From: Pontibacter rufus
GTDB taxonomy: Bacteria > Bacteroidota > Bacteroidia > Cytophagales > Hymenobacteraceae
DNA length: 64,000 nucleotides
Assembly (NCBI RefSeq): GCF_015694705.1
Contig: NZ_JADQDR010000004.1
Span: 1 to 64,000, forward strand
Direction of reading: 5' to 3'
The number at the start of each line of letters is the position of its first letter. Position 1 is the first letter of the stretch. Positions 20,519-28,610 of the stretch are shown here, piece after piece. Both the position numbers and the translations under genes were made by a program. The notes beneath the pieces were generated by a model. That model saw nothing but the letters and a program-made list of their open reading frames with translations, was not told where the DNA came from and made no database searches.

Positions 20519-21388
20519 TTATACTAAAGGCAGCAGCATTTCATATTGCTTCAGGATGCGGCTGAAATGGCGGCGTTTTAAATAGGAGATAATGTTCTCT
20601 CCAACGGTGTCCACGTTAATCAACAGCAGCGCCGGAGCCTCCGTCCGTTGCACCACCTCCCGCAGCAGCGCGGTACCAATGCCGGCATTACGCTTATCCT
20701 GCTTAACCGCCAGTTGCACAATGGAGGCATTTCTTGAGAAGAAAGCGACATATCCTGTCAGTTGCTGCTGCGCATCGCGTGCTTCCAGCAATATTTTCGG
20801 CTCCGGGCTGCGCTTGAAAGCATCGGCCATGTTCTGCCACGAGGGCTTTACGTCCCGAAACGAAGTATAAGCCGTCCAGTCAGGATGAGCCGCTTGGCTT
20901 ATGCTTATACCTTCCGGCCGGGCTACATCCAGCAGCAAGTCTTCTTTCAGACCACGGAAGCAATCGAAAGAGCGCGTAATGCGGAAGCCGGTGCGCTCGT
21001 AGCTCTTCAGGGCCGGCGCATTCTCCTGTATTACTTCCAGCAGGCACTGCTCCACACCGCTTTCCTGCAGCCTGGGCAACAAAAACCGGTACAGTTGCTG
21101 CGTAAGGCCGCGCCCTCTGAACGCTGGAATAACGCCGGTGCCTGCATTGTAGGCAGTCGGTTTGCCCTGCCACTCACCCAGCCCTGTAAGTATAAACCCA
21201 ACCATTTCATTTTCTGCAAAGGCGCCCACGCAAAACGTAGGTTCGATGCCCTCCCGCTTTACTTTTGCCCTGAACTGCTCCTCGTTTAGCTGAATGGGTA
21301 TCAGGTAATCAGCAAATGCCCGCACAAAAGTCTGGTGCAGCTGGGGCATTTGTTTGGCTGTCAGAAAGGAAAAAGTCAGGTTGTTCAT
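20519..21388 (-). CDS. Tandem GNAT-domain N-acetyltransferase
   Basis: A 289-residue protein with two GNAT folds. The N-terminal one carries the acetyl-CoA loop VIPAFRGRGLTQQLYRFLLP near residues 88-108 and ends with ENAPALKSYERTGF. The C-terminal one has VKQDKRNAGIGTALLREVVQ near residue 235. GNAT enzymes transfer acetyl groups from acetyl-CoA to amines or protein N-termini; the substrate cannot be read from the sequence. It is a single gene facing away from the alcohol dehydrogenase gene. Confidence 0.8.
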   Translation of the reverse strand: MNNLTFSFLTAKQMPQLHQTFVRAFADYLIPIQLNEEQFRAKVKREGIEPTFCVGAFAENEMVGFILTGLGEWQGKPTAYNAGTGVIPAFRGRGLTQQLYRFLLPRLQESGVEQCLLEVIQENAPALKSYERTGFRITRSFDCFRGLKEDLLLDVARPEGISISQAAHPDWTAYTSFRDVKPSWQNMADAFKRSPEPKILLEARDAQQQLTGYVAFFSRNASIVQLAVKQDKRNAGIGTALLREVVQRTEAPALLLINVDTVGENIISYLKRRHFSRILKQYEMLLPLV

Positions 21389-21583
21389 AGGTTATAGCAG
21401 GCTTTAAAATGAATCAGAAACCGGCGCTGCACTACAGTATAATACACCTGCCGGAGAAAGGTTACCTTAAATTCGGGCTCCGCTACACCCGAACTATAGC
21501 AACTCACTATTCCTAAAGCCGTTATAGATAACTTATCAGCCGGGATTGCTGTGATACCGGCCAAGCAACTATAAATCAAAACT

Positions 21584-22741
21584 ATGAAAGCACTTGTTTT
21601 TCACAAGATTAACGACGTAAGCGTTGAAACTGTAGACGATCCGAAGATTGAAGAGCCCCGCGACGCCATTATCCGCGTAACCTCTACCGCCATCTGCGGA
21701 TCAGATTTGCACATCCTGGATGGCTTTGTACCACAGATGGAGGACATGGTGCTCGGCCATGAATTTATGGGCATTGTGGAAGAAGTCGGGCCCGGCGTAG
21801 GCAACTTAAAGCCAGGCGATCGGGTAGTGGTTCCGTTCCCTATTGCCTGCGGTACCTGTTACTTCTGCAACCACCAGTGGCCGTCGCAATGCGAGAACTC
21901 AAACCCTAATTACGGCCCCGATGGTGGCTTTATGACAGAAAAGGGCGGCGGCATATTTGGCTATACCGATTTGTATGGCGCTAAAAATGGCGGACAAGCA
22001 GAATACGTGCGCGTACCTTACGCTGATTTCGGCCCGCGTATTGTGCCGGATAATCTTACAGATGAGCAGGTGCTGTTCCTGACCGACATTTTCCCGACAG
22101 GCTGGTCAGCAGCCGACTGGGCCCGGATAAAAGGCGGCGAAACGGTCGTTATTTTCGGAGCCGGCCCGGTAGGCATCATGGCTGCCAAATCAGCCTGGCT
22201 GATGGGCGCAGGCAGGGTATTTAATGTGGACATCCAGCAATACCGCCTCGACATGGCCAAAAAATCCGCCAATTCAGAAACCATCCTCTGGGAAAATGAA
22301 GATCAGGTGGTAGAATTTATCCGTAGCGTAACCGAAGGCCGCGGCGCTGATGCCTGTATCGATGCGGTGGGTATGGAAGCAGACCGCAACGTGCTGGAGA
22401 AAGCCAAGGCCGTTGTGAACCTGGAAAAAGGAACGCCGAAAGTGCTGGAAACCTGCCTGAGAGCGGTTCGCAGAGGCGGCGTGGTGAGTGTGGTGGGCGT
22501 GTATGGCTCTCCTTATGACAACTTCCCTCTTTACAGATGGTTTGACAAAGGCGTTACGCTGATGGGCACGCAGGCGCCGGTGCACATTTACATCGATCAC
22601 CTCCTGAACCTGGTACAGGAAGGAAAAGTAACCTTAGATGATATCATCACGCACACGCTGCCGCTTTCGCAGGCTGCACACGGGTATGAGATCTTCAAGA
22701 AAAAAGAAGACAACTGCGTAAAAGTCGTCCTGAAACCATAG
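21584..22741 (+). CDS. Zinc-dependent alcohol dehydrogenase (MDR, formaldehyde dehydrogenase-like)
   Basis: A 385-residue medium-chain dehydrogenase. Likely catalytic zinc ligands are C38 (AICGSDLH) and H59/E60 (LGHEFMG). The structural zinc site has C89, C92, C95 and C103 in ACGTCYFCNHQWPSQC. The Rossmann motif is GAGPVGIMAA near residue 190. The extra loop with PNYGPDGGFMTEKGGGIFGYT matches the subgroup related to glutathione-independent formaldehyde dehydrogenase. It probably oxidises a small aldehyde or alcohol with NAD(P)+; the true substrate is unknown. A strong bidirectional terminator follows. Confidence 0.85.
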   Translation: MKALVFHKINDVSVETVDDPKIEEPRDAIIRVTSTAICGSDLHILDGFVPQMEDMVLGHEFMGIVEEVGPGVGNLKPGDRVVVPFPIACGTCYFCNHQWPSQCENSNPNYGPDGGFMTEKGGGIFGYTDLYGAKNGGQAEYVRVPYADFGPRIVPDNLTDEQVLFLTDIFPTGWSAADWARIKGGETVVIFGAGPVGIMAAKSAWLMGAGRVFNVDIQQYRLDMAKKSANSETILWENEDQVVEFIRSVTEGRGADACIDAVGMEADRNVLEKAKAVVNLEKGTPKVLETCLRAVRRGGVVSVVGVYGSPYDNFPLYRWFDKGVTLMGTQAPVHIYIDHLLNLVQEGKVTLDDIITHTLPLSQAAHGYEIFKKKEDNCVKVVLKP

Positions 22742-22806
22742 GCTGAACACGTTCAAAGAATCAGATTATCAGGTAAATGGTGACGAAGCATAAACCTGAT
22801 CTTGTT

Positions 22807-22861
22807 CAGCACAAAAAAGCCGCCGGCAGAATATTATTCTGCCGGCGGCTTTTTTGTGCTG
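22807..22861. terminator. Bidirectional terminator, 55-bp perfect palindrome
   Basis: A 27-bp arm starting CAGCACAAAAAAGCCGCCGG is mirrored perfectly around a single central base, with A and T runs on both sides. It sits between the convergent alcohol dehydrogenase and SMP-30-like genes, so it can end transcription from both. Confidence 0.85.
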
Positions 22862-22995
22862 TTTGGTTCGCCTTTGTGCGGCGCTGGTAAAACCTTGCAC
22901 TTGCAGCTGCCTAAATAGGCTTCTACGACCTTAATCGCTCTGCCCTGTTTTTATACTTGTTGAAAATAAATGCAGTACCATGGCAGGAACCCTGC

Positions 22996-23862
22996 TTATT
23001 TTACCTCGTAGGCTACCACCTTGTTGGCAAAGAAAGTAGGTACCAGCAACAGATGCTGCGCAGGAATATATTCTATATCGGCTGCATTTACCTTATCCGC
23101 TTTGGTATCGAGCAGCTTTTTTACTTCGCCGTTTGCTGATACATGGTTTATTTCGCCATTCCAGTTAGAAATGATGAAATCATTGCCGTAGGGCACGATG
23201 CCGTCTCCGCCTGCTAATCCTTCGGCTATCTTTCTCAGGGATTTTGTCTTTTTATCCACCTCATAAAAAATACCTGTGCCCATATCGACCATGTAAAATT
23301 TGCCCTGGTGTGCCAGCAGGCCATTTGGCTTCTGAAAGCTGTCATTTTCAAGCCATACCTCGGCCTGGTTGTTATTTAACCTGTAGATTCTTTTCTTATC
23401 TGAGTCGGACACATACACAACGCCCTGCGCATCTACGGTAATATCATTCAGCATGCCGGCATCCTTTACTGCTATACTGCGGATAACCTTTCCGGTGTTT
23501 ATATCAACCACCACTACATTGGTAAGGTCGGCTACATACAACAGCCCTTTGGACAAGCCTAAGCCCTTCGGCGAATCCATGCCACCTGCCACCCATTCCA
23601 CCTCCTGCACATCACCCGTCAGCGAGATGCGGCCGATAGATCCGTTCCCGTCTTTCCCGGCAGCCGGATCGTTGATATTGGAAACATAAAGCACTTTATT
23701 TGCCTTGTCATACAGCACCGACTCTGGCTCCTTCAGGGTAGCAGGTGTTTCCCACTTCTTTTCCAGGCTAACCGTTTGCCCCATAACAGGCGTGCTCCAC
23801 TGGAGGGCAGCCAGCATCAGGCTCCCCAATAAACAGTTCTGAATAATAGGTGTCGCTTTCAT
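22996..23862 (-). CDS. Secreted SMP-30/NHL-type beta-propeller protein
   Basis: A 288-residue protein with a signal peptide ending near TPVMGQ. Repeated blades carry motifs such as PESVLYDKANKVLYVSN, PKGLGLSKGLLYVAD, LNDITVDAQGVVYVSD and PNGLLAHQGKFYMVD, as in SMP-30/gluconolactonase and NHL proteins. Such proteins bind a divalent metal and may hydrolyse lactones, but the family also includes non-enzymatic binders. No partner gene is adjacent. Confidence 0.75.
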   Translation of the reverse strand: MKATPIIQNCLLGSLMLAALQWSTPVMGQTVSLEKKWETPATLKEPESVLYDKANKVLYVSNINDPAAGKDGNGSIGRISLTGDVQEVEWVAGGMDSPKGLGLSKGLLYVADLTNVVVVDINTGKVIRSIAVKDAGMLNDITVDAQGVVYVSDSDKKRIYRLNNNQAEVWLENDSFQKPNGLLAHQGKFYMVDMGTGIFYEVDKKTKSLRKIAEGLAGGDGIVPYGNDFIISNWNGEINHVSANGEVKKLLDTKADKVNAADIEYIPAQHLLLVPTFFANKVVAYEVK

Positions 23863-24060
23863 AGTTATACTTTAAAATGAGTACTTTCCGCCATTTAACA
23901 GATTAAGATACACAATATTCGTGATTCAAAAACTAAAAGGCATATAAATTCATGCGTGCTGTTCAGCAATCCTACGAACATTGTTTTAAACACAAGTAAA
24001 CGCGGCTACATTTTTAATTTGAAAAAAGCGCTTGTAAAACAGCCCTGATACTTTTTTGCT

Positions 24061-24120
24061 TCGATACAACTGATAAAGATGGCTTTTCTGAAGTATAAAG
24101 CGCAGGTATCGCTATTCATA
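24061..24120 (+). repeat. Diverged direct repeat, copy 1
   Basis: Shares GATAAA, GCT, TCTGAAGTATAAAGC, GAGGTAT-like and GCTATT(T/C)ATA blocks with 24441-24500 when one gap is allowed. Function unknown. Confidence 0.45.
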
Positions 24121-24440
24121 CCTGAGCTGAAAACAGCGCTTCAACGAAATTTATCTTTAGCAACCCTGTGCACTACGTTCTGACATGCGCATTTTTATAC
24201 TTATAAGCTGAACTCGATAATTAAAACGGTCAAAGTTGCTTCTCCAGGTAGCTTCAGTTTATCCTGAGTTTAAATCCCAGCTGATTTTATAGTTTCTTAT
24301 GTGCGCTCCAAGTCCGCGAGGACTCGTTTTCCCATTCGGCGCTGCTTTCCTTTCCTGCCCTCGTACCTCGGGCTGCCTCGTTAAAGCTCGTCACCGGAAA
24401 CTCTCGAGGCGCCTCACGGAAAAACTGGAAAGTTCTTTGC

Positions 24441-24500
24441 TCCGATTCAGCTAATAAAAATTGCTCTCTGAAGTATAAAGCTGAGGTATGGCTATTTATA
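24441..24500 (+). repeat. Diverged direct repeat, copy 2
   Basis: Second copy of the 24061-24120 segment, 380 bases downstream, with the common core CTGAAGTATAAAGC. It is followed by TTTATACTTGC, the motif that recurs across this window. Confidence 0.45.
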
Positions 24501-24713
24501 CTTGCAATAATTATCGAGTCACGTTTATAAGCTGATTTCCCGTTGAACTGCTGTATCGTTGTGGCAGCCGGAACAGCACCAGAATAGCACTTTGTTTGCT
24601 GCCATACTTGTACATTTCAGGGCCTGGAAAAGCAAAAGCCTAAAAATTTGTTATATTTGTTAATTAACGAAATAGAAAACAAGAATAGCATAGCTATATA
24701 AGGAGATAAAATT

Positions 24714-26183
24714 GTGGGATGTAATTCATGTTCAAGTGGCGGCGGATGCAGTACCGGCGTAGGTGGCTGCAAAAGCAATGGCGGCTGCAGCACAGGAGGC
24801 TGTAACCGCTTAAATGTATTCGACTGGCTCAGCGATATGGATTTACCAGTATCGTTTGAGGAGTTCGATATTGTAGAAGTAAGATTTAAAGGAGGCCGCA
24901 AAGATTTCTACCGTAACAGCAACAGAATAGAGCTGACCACCGGCGATGCCGTGGTAGTAGACGTGCCCAGCGGTCATCATATTGGTTTCGTATCGTTGAA
25001 AGGCGAGCTGGTGCGCCTGCAGATGCTCAAAAAGAAGGTAGACAACAACGAGGAAATCCGCACCATTTACCGCATCGCCACTGAGCGCGACATGGAGAAG
25101 CTGAACGAGGTGCGCGATCTGGAAGGCGGCACCATGTACCGGGGCCGTGAAATTATTCAGCAGCTTGGCCTGCGAATGAAGTTATCGGATGTGGAATATC
25201 AGGCTGATAAATCGAAAGCCACCTTTTATTACTCTGCCGACGATCGCGTGGATTTCCGGGACCTGATAAAGAAGCTGGCGGAGGAATTTAAGGTCCGCAT
25301 CGAGATGCGCCAGATAAGCCTGCGCCACGAAGCGGGCCGGCTCGGCGGCATCGGCTCCTGCGGCCGCGAGCTGTGCTGCTCTACCTGGCTTACCGATTTC
25401 AAGAGTGTGTCTACCACGGCGGCCCGTTACCAGAACCTGTCGCTGAACCCGAGCAAACTCTCCGGTCAGTGCGGCCGCCTCAAGTGCTGCCTCAACTATG
25501 AGCTGGAGACATACATGGCTGCGCTCAAAGACATACCAACCGTAAACCGGCCCCTGCAGACACAACGCGGCGATGCCATACTTCAGAAAACCGACATCTT
25601 TAAAAAGATGATGTGGTTCGGTTACCGGGGCGACAATAACTGGTACCCGGTGCCGGTAGCACGTGTGCAGGAGATACTGGCAGAAAACGCAGCCGGCAAA
25701 GTGGTGGAAATGCTGGTACCGCAGGCAGCGGAAGAACCTAAGCAGAACGAGTTTGTGGCACAGGTAGAAGGTAACCTGGAGCGCCTCGACGACAAGTATA
25801 AAACCAAAAAGAAGAAAAAAAAGAACAGGCGCCCGTCAGATGGCGTTGCACCGCAGACGGCCACTGCTGAGGACAATGTACCAGGCGGCAACAGGCCTGT
25901 CAGCCGGCCCGACACGCGGCCGGATCAGGCAAAGCGCCCACGCGGGGAAAGGCCTGCCAGGAACCAGAGCAGGGGCAACCGGCCAGGCGATGAAGCCAAA
26001 GAGAACCGTGACGCCAGGCCGCCGCATGTGCGCAAAGAGAGAGGCACCGAAAAACCGGCCGGCAATCCGCAGGCCGCTGCAAGTGCGCCGCAGGAAGGAC
26101 AGGATCAGCAGAAAAAGCGCCCCCGGAAACCATTCAGGGGCCGCAAGCCGGATCAGAATAAACCGCCGCGCACCGATGCATAA
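24714..26183 (+). CDS. ricT: PSP1-domain protein RicT with disordered tail
   Basis: A 489-residue protein starting at GTG behind AGGAGA. The first 30 residues are Cys/Gly/Ser-rich (GCNSCSSGGGC...GGCSTGGC). The central PSP1 domain includes RHEAGRLGGIGSCGRELCC and SGQCGRLKCCLNYELETYM, with cysteine pairs as in RicT/YaaT, part of the iron-sulfur complex known from Bacillus. From about residue 360 it becomes a lysine- and proline-rich disordered tail. In Bacteroidetes this gene typically precedes gldH, as here, and the stop overlaps the gldH start by 8 bases. Its role in this phylum is not settled. Confidence 0.85.
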   Translation: MGCNSCSSGGGCSTGVGGCKSNGGCSTGGCNRLNVFDWLSDMDLPVSFEEFDIVEVRFKGGRKDFYRNSNRIELTTGDAVVVDVPSGHHIGFVSLKGELVRLQMLKKKVDNNEEIRTIYRIATERDMEKLNEVRDLEGGTMYRGREIIQQLGLRMKLSDVEYQADKSKATFYYSADDRVDFRDLIKKLAEEFKVRIEMRQISLRHEAGRLGGIGSCGRELCCSTWLTDFKSVSTTAARYQNLSLNPSKLSGQCGRLKCCLNYELETYMAALKDIPTVNRPLQTQRGDAILQKTDIFKKMMWFGYRGDNNWYPVPVARVQEILAENAAGKVVEMLVPQAAEEPKQNEFVAQVEGNLERLDDKYKTKKKKKKNRRPSDGVAPQTATAEDNVPGGNRPVSRPDTRPDQAKRPRGERPARNQSRGNRPGDEAKENRDARPPHVRKERGTEKPAGNPQAAASAPQEGQDQQKKRPRKPFRGRKPDQNKPPRTDA

Positions 26184-26646
26184 GAAGCTGCTTTTGTTTA
26201 TTGTGGCCCTACTGCTGCTCGCGGGCTGCGATCCGAAACGGGTATACGAGCAGAATGTGGATTTTGCAGATGGGAAGTGGGCCATAGACAATGCGCCGGT
26301 ATTTACCTTCGAGATAAAGGATACCTCGCAGGCTTACAACATCTACTTTAACGTGCGCTATGATTTGCAGTATGACTTTTACAATTTATACCTGCGCCAC
26401 CAGCTCACAGGCCCGGACGGAGAGCAACTATCTGCCGGGCTGCACGAGTTATTGCTGATGGACCCCAAAACTGGCAAACCGCTGGGGAAAGGATCTTCAG
26501 ATGTGTACGATCTGCAAACCTTGGTACTGAAAGACGTAACTTTTGACAAGGCAGGCACTTACACGCTGCGGCTTACACAATACATGCGCCGCGACCCGCT
26601 GCCTTATGTGCAGGCTGCAGGCATACGCGTAGCACGCGCTGATTAA
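26176..26646 (+). CDS. gldH: Gliding motility lipoprotein GldH
   Basis: A 156-residue lipoprotein with lipobox LLLLAGC, so the mature protein starts at C18. The remainder fits a compact beta-sandwich (FTFEIKDTSQAYNIYFNVRYDLQYDFYNLYL). GldH is needed for gliding in Flavobacterium johnsoniae and is widespread in Bacteroidetes. I chose the ATG at 26176, which overlaps the ricT stop, rather than the long upstream extension of the frame, because only this start gives the lipoprotein signal. A strong terminator follows. Confidence 0.85.
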   Translation: MHKKLLLFIVALLLLAGCDPKRVYEQNVDFADGKWAIDNAPVFTFEIKDTSQAYNIYFNVRYDLQYDFYNLYLRHQLTGPDGEQLSAGLHELLLMDPKTGKPLGKGSSDVYDLQTLVLKDVTFDKAGTYTLRLTQYMRRDPLPYVQAAGIRVARAD

Positions 26647-26660
26647 ATTTCACCAAGGGA

Positions 26661-26713
26661 TCTAAGTATAAAAACCGCCTCCGGCTAGTATGCAGGCGGT
26701 TTTTATACTTAGA
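26661..26713. terminator. Bidirectional terminator with TTTATACTT arms
   Basis: A perfect 20-bp stem (26661-26680 with 26694-26713) with a 13-base loop. The arms begin and end with CTAAGTATAAAA / TTTTATACTTAG and provide A and T runs on both sides. It closes the ricT-gldH operon. Confidence 0.85.
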
Positions 26714-26824
26714 CCCTTTACTGCAGCGGGGGCAACAAACTACGTGATTTTGCGCGTGCAGCAACTTAACAGCTTCGGGGCAAGTAACAGGACTAAAAAC
26801 TTACTTTAAAGCAACCGCCTATAC

Positions 26825-27919
26825 ATGAAAAGTTTCCTTGTCGTTTTAGGATTTATACTTACTCTCTTTTCATTTCTGCCGCTTATCAAATCTCCGAAGT
26901 GGTGGATACGTGTGCTTGATTTTCCACGTCTGCAGGTCGCGGTCCTGCTTACAGCCATCCTCATCGCCTTTGTTGTTATGTTCGGAATCCATGGCGCAGC
27001 CGAAACAGCCATGGTGGTGCTGTGGGCGCTCGCCATCCTGAACGAGGTCAGGTTTATTGTGCATTTTACACCGCTTGTAAAAGTAACGGCGCTGCGTACG
27101 GAGCAAAAAGTACCGCAGGATGCATTCACTCTGATGATTGCGAACGTGCGGATGGCCAATACAAAGTACCAGGCGTTTCTGGATCTGGCGCTACAACAGG
27201 ACCCCGATATGCTGGTGATGAATGAGCCCGGCGAAGAATGGTACAAAAACGTGCGGCAGGAGCTGAGCAGGCGCTATCCGTACGCCATCAAAAAGCCGCT
27301 GAATAATACGTACGGCATGCTGCTGTGGAGTAAGTTTAAGCTGGAGGAAACAGAGATCAGGTTTTTAGTGGAAGATGGTATTCCCTCCTTTTATGCGACT
27401 GTCGTGCTGCCGTCGGGTAACAGGTTCGGCATGTACACCGTGCATCCGCAACCGCCGCAGTTTATGAAAAACACCGAAACCCGTGGGGCCGAGCTGCTGC
27501 TGGTGGCAAAGCAGGCAAAAGAAAACCCTCTTCCCTGTGTGGTGGCCGGCGACCTGAACGATGTGGCCTGGTCCAAAACCACAAAGCTTTTCAAAGAGAT
27601 CAGTACCATGATTGATCCGCGCGTGGGCCGCGGCTTTTATAATACCTACAATGCTTTTGTTCCCTTATTCCGCTACCCGCTCGACCATGTTTTTTATAGC
27701 CCGGCCTTCCGGCTGGTGCACCTGCGCCGGCTCCCGAAGTTTGGCTCCGATCACTTCCCGATAACGATTACGCTGAACTTTGAGCCGCAGAAAGAAGACA
27801 AGCAGGAACATCCGGTAGCAGATCGGGCGGACAAGCAGGAGGCCCGGGAGATGATTGCCGAAGGGCTGGAAAAAGGCGAAGAGCGGGATGCAGAGAAACT
27901 GCACGGCAAGCCACAATAA
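26825..27919 (+). CDS. Endonuclease/exonuclease/phosphatase family membrane protein
   Basis: A 364-residue protein. Three hydrophobic segments in the first 80 residues anchor it to the membrane. The rest is an EEP-fold domain with LMIANVRMANTKY, a metal-binding Glu in VMNEPGEEW, the GDLNDVAWS motif near residue 243 and GSDHFPI near residue 310. EEP proteins hydrolyse phosphodiesters in nucleic acids, lipids or small molecules; membrane-anchored forms of this layout are common in Bacteroidetes without a known substrate. The last 55 residues are charged and probably disordered. Confidence 0.8.
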   Translation: MKSFLVVLGFILTLFSFLPLIKSPKWWIRVLDFPRLQVAVLLTAILIAFVVMFGIHGAAETAMVVLWALAILNEVRFIVHFTPLVKVTALRTEQKVPQDAFTLMIANVRMANTKYQAFLDLALQQDPDMLVMNEPGEEWYKNVRQELSRRYPYAIKKPLNNTYGMLLWSKFKLEETEIRFLVEDGIPSFYATVVLPSGNRFGMYTVHPQPPQFMKNTETRGAELLLVAKQAKENPLPCVVAGDLNDVAWSKTTKLFKEISTMIDPRVGRGFYNTYNAFVPLFRYPLDHVFYSPAFRLVHLRRLPKFGSDHFPITITLNFEPQKEDKQEHPVADRADKQEAREMIAEGLEKGEERDAEKLHGKPQ

Positions 27920-27921
27920 CA

Positions 27922-27951
27922 TAAAAAACCCGCTCAGCTAACTGAGCGGGT
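27922..27951 (-). terminator. Terminator of cspA
   Basis: A 10-bp stem (ACCCGCTCAG with CTGAGCGGGT) around CTAA. The A run at 27923-27927 becomes a U tract in minus-strand RNA, so it suits cspA; the plus strand has no T run here. Confidence 0.75.
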
Positions 27952-27995
27952 CAAAATAGATGAATGTCGCCTTAGCGGCAATATATCCGGTTAAC

Positions 27996-28187
27996 TTAGA
28001 TACGCTCTACGTTAATTGCATTCAATCCTTTTTTGCCGTCCTTTACTTCGAAAGAAACGTGGTCATTTTCGCGAATCTCGTGAATCAGACCAGTCTGGTG
28101 CACGAAGATGTCCTGGTTCGTATCATCAGCGACAATGAAACCGAAACCTTTAGATACGTTGAAGAATTTTACTTTACCTGTTGTCAT
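27996..28187 (-). CDS. cspA: Cold shock domain protein
   Basis: A 63-residue single cold-shock domain. RNP1 is KGFGFI (residues 13-18) and RNP2 is DIFVH (residues 26-30), the aromatic surface that binds single-stranded RNA or DNA. Proteins of this family act as RNA chaperones and anti-terminators. The gene is divergent from the low-complexity protein gene, with a shared 423-base upstream region. Confidence 0.92.
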   Translation of the reverse strand: MTTGKVKFFNVSKGFGFIVADDTNQDIFVHQTGLIHEIRENDHVSFEVKDGKKGLNAINVERI

Positions 28188-28610
28188 TATAATGAAATTT
28201 TAAATAATGCACTAAAGGTACACATTAATTTTAAATATGCAGTATGCCCTGCAGAATAATCAAGGCCTTTTCTTCCATTATTCACACCGGTATCATTTCA
28301 GAAGATGCTACGCTAACAGCTGCAGGCGCCTCCTCGTTACCGCTTAACAGGCGGTTTTCAGTTCTCTGCAGCAGCCCGTCTCCCTCCCCTGCTGCACCAA
28401 ACACAGGAACAGCGCGATAACTATGTATACGTGTGGTTCGTATAGTTAAAACGTTCTGTTACACTAAAAAAGAACACTATCACCAGGTTGACAGATACAA
28501 CAGCAACAAGCATAAAAAGCCGCATCTGCCGCCCCTGTGGCTCAACAAAAAAGCGGGGCATGTGCAACAAACTTAATTTTAAACTACAATAACCTAAGGA
28601 GATCAGAACT
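28188..28610. other. Divergent promoter region between cspA and the low-complexity protein gene
   Basis: No gene seen. It must hold both promoters. A long cspA leader RNA, as found for some cold-shock genes, would fit but cannot be shown from sequence alone. AAGGAGATCAG stands just before the ATG at 28611. Confidence 0.45.

Larger units (their letters stand above)
23863..24713. other. Intergenic region with a diverged direct repeat
   Basis: About 850 bases without a convincing gene. Segments 24061-24120 and 24441-24500 share a diverged repeat centred on CTGAAGTATAAAGC. AAGTATAAA or its complement occurs several times. The promoter of the PSP1 gene lies at the right end, with AGGAGA at 24701-24706 before the GTG start. 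Confidence 0.45.

Noticed and set aside
25840..26175. N-terminal extension of GldH inside ricT
   Set aside because: The extension is a shadow of the ricT tail; only the ATG at 26176 yields a lipoprotein signal.
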